From Nitrospirota bacterium (lineage in GTDB: Bacteria > JACPQY01), in the NCBI GenBank assembly GCA_016180645.1, contig JACPAV010000021.1, positions 45,793 through 109,792 of the forward strand: a stretch of DNA of 64,000 nt, written 5' to 3'. Each line of letters opens with the position of its first letter. Within the stretch, counting starts at the first letter, position 1. The translations under genes and the position numbers were made by a program. The notes beneath the pieces are model-generated. The model was not told the DNA's origin, did not search any database, and saw nothing but the letters and a program-made list of their open reading frames with translations. Of the stretch, positions 63,274 through 64,000 are shown piece by piece.

Positions 63274-63587
63274 AGAACTTTCTCGTCGCGCCGAAGGCCT
63301 TTCCAGAAGGGAGCCGAGCTCCCGTACATTTTATCGAACCGGTCGAGAGGCACGATTCGGGGCGAAATGCTCAGTTCGCGCTCCAACTCGAAATGGGTGA
63401 CCAGCTCGAAGATGCGGTCCTTCATGTCGAGGCTCGCATCGGTGACCACCATGAGGACGTCGTAGTCGGAATCCGGTCTCCAGTCGTTTCTGGCCCGCGA
63501 TCCGAAGAGGGCGACCCGGACGAGACGATCCTGCAAAGCTTCACGCAGCCTTTCAGTCAATTCGTTCCGTATGGGCGCCGGATCCAC
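63252..63587 (-). CDS. MNT-type nucleotidyltransferase
   Basis: 111 residues. VALFGSRARNDWRPDSDYDVLMVV is a complete GSxARxD...DxD site. Together with the short HEPN-like gene it forms a second HEPN-MNT pair. GTG 63587 is preferred: TTGGGA-17-TACCAT ends 6 nt before it, as for other leaderless starts here; ATG 63617 is also in frame. Confidence 0.8.
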   Translation of the reverse strand: MDPAPIRNELTERLREALQDRLVRVALFGSRARNDWRPDSDYDVLMVVTDASLDMKDRIFELVTHFELERELSISPRIVPLDRFDKMYGSSAPFWKGLRRDEKVLWTKKPS

Positions 63588-63647
63588 GAGTCCATGGTAG
63601 CAGAACGGTCGGAGCATCCCAAGGGAGGGCATGTGCGGGGAGGTTTA

Positions 63648-63774
63648 GAACCTATCCCAAAACGTATCGCGGACCCTGAAGGGCCCGCTACGGAGAGTTC
63701 GTCTTCCGCCTGTAGCGGAGCCTTTAGGCTCCTCGAATCCCGCTCCGGTTCCGTCGGGTTTTGGGATAGGCTCT
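63648..63774. repeat. 127-bp element with terminal inverted repeats (MITE-like)
   Basis: Left end AACCTATCCCAAAAC and right end GTTTTGGGATAGGCTC are inverted. Inside are two hairpin arms (CCTGAAGGGCCCGCTACGG and CCTGTAGCGGAGCC...GGCTCC). Directly adjoins the REP copies at 63776. Confidence 0.75.
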
Positions 63775-63775
63775 A

Positions 63776-64000
63776 AGCTCGACTTTTGCCATTTCTTGAA
63801 AGGTTTATGTTTGGTCATTATGCGTAGGGGAGGGTCTTCAGACCCTCCCGACAAGGGGGAGCAACCAAGAGGGAGCACCTGAAGGTGCTCCCCTACGAGG
63901 AGGCATTCTGTCAGAGGCTCTGAGATCGACTTTTGCCATTTTTTGAAAGGTTTATGTTGGTCATTATGCGTAGGGGAGGGTCTTCAGACCCTCCCGACAA
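63776..64000. repeat. REP/MITE-like element, copies 4 and 5 (last one cut by window end)
   Basis: Two tandem units each begin with (A)TCGACTTTTGCCATTT.TTG and TTTATGT.TGGTCATTATGCG, then GGGAGGGTCTTCAGACCCTC; the first also has GGGAGCACCTGAAGGTGCTC and ends ATTCTGTCAGAGGCTCTGA. Same units as 43.0-43.4, 53.4-53.6 and 56.8 kb. Confidence 0.85.

Overview
The window is high-GC chromosomal DNA from a Gram-negative, probably uncultured bacterium. Gram-negative character is inferred from many lipobox signal peptides, a GT9 (heptosyltransferase-type) enzyme, an exported beta-barrel-like protein and a c-di-GMP toolkit (GGDEF, PilZ). The mix of fatty-acid-type catabolism, MopE/Cys-rich surface lipoproteins, FapA and PilZ proteins resembles Deltaproteobacteria/Myxococcota-like lineages or a related candidate phylum; no rRNA is present, so this is inference only.

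Layout: (1) 1-1.85 kb, end of a lipoprotein alpha-galactosidase preceded by a VapC/winged-helix antitoxin pair. (2) 1.85-14.4 kb, a PaaI thioesterase and a TetR-associated 13-gene CoA catabolic cluster (dehydrogenase, TetR, two degenerate thiolases, double DUF35 protein, three crotonases, BKACE, two acyl-CoA dehydrogenases, HAD, amidohydrolase). The genes are packed end to end, often with overlapping start and stop codons. (3) 14.4-27.3 kb, GGDEF-GAF protein, lipoprotein, FAD oxidase, a putative structured RNA with terminator, HIT, FNR-type reductase, acs, sugar/glycan genes, tRNA-Val, hemerythrin-like protein and a deleted epoxide hydrolase. (4) 27.4-39.3 kb (+), housekeeping run: pdxA, apgM, GT9, tsaB, FapA, PilZ, miaB, bifunctional nuclease, epimerase, purB. 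(5) 39.3-47 kb (-), HDOD/CheD-like operon, SpoIID, HU/IHF, argJ, cytochrome, pepA. (6) 47-52 kb, a 1606-residue Cys-rich lipoprotein. (7) 53-58 kb, FmdB, desulfhydrase, LysM-M23, and a Ppx/GppA gene riddled with in-frame repeats. (8) 58-64 kb, an accessory island of MNT/HEPN pairs, retropepsin-like genes, iterons, MITE/REP repeats and a likely selenocysteine-containing AhpD-like protein.

Three themes recur. Many first genes have a -10 box only 6-10 nt before the start codon, implying leaderless mRNAs, while operon-internal genes often use Shine-Dalgarno sites or stop/start overlaps. Short palindromic and heptameric repeats are scattered widely and several lie in frame inside conserved enzymes (thiolase, ArgJ, GT9, Ppx). 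The strongest single novelty is the in-frame UGA in a CxxU motif followed by a SECIS-like hairpin near 60.24 kb.
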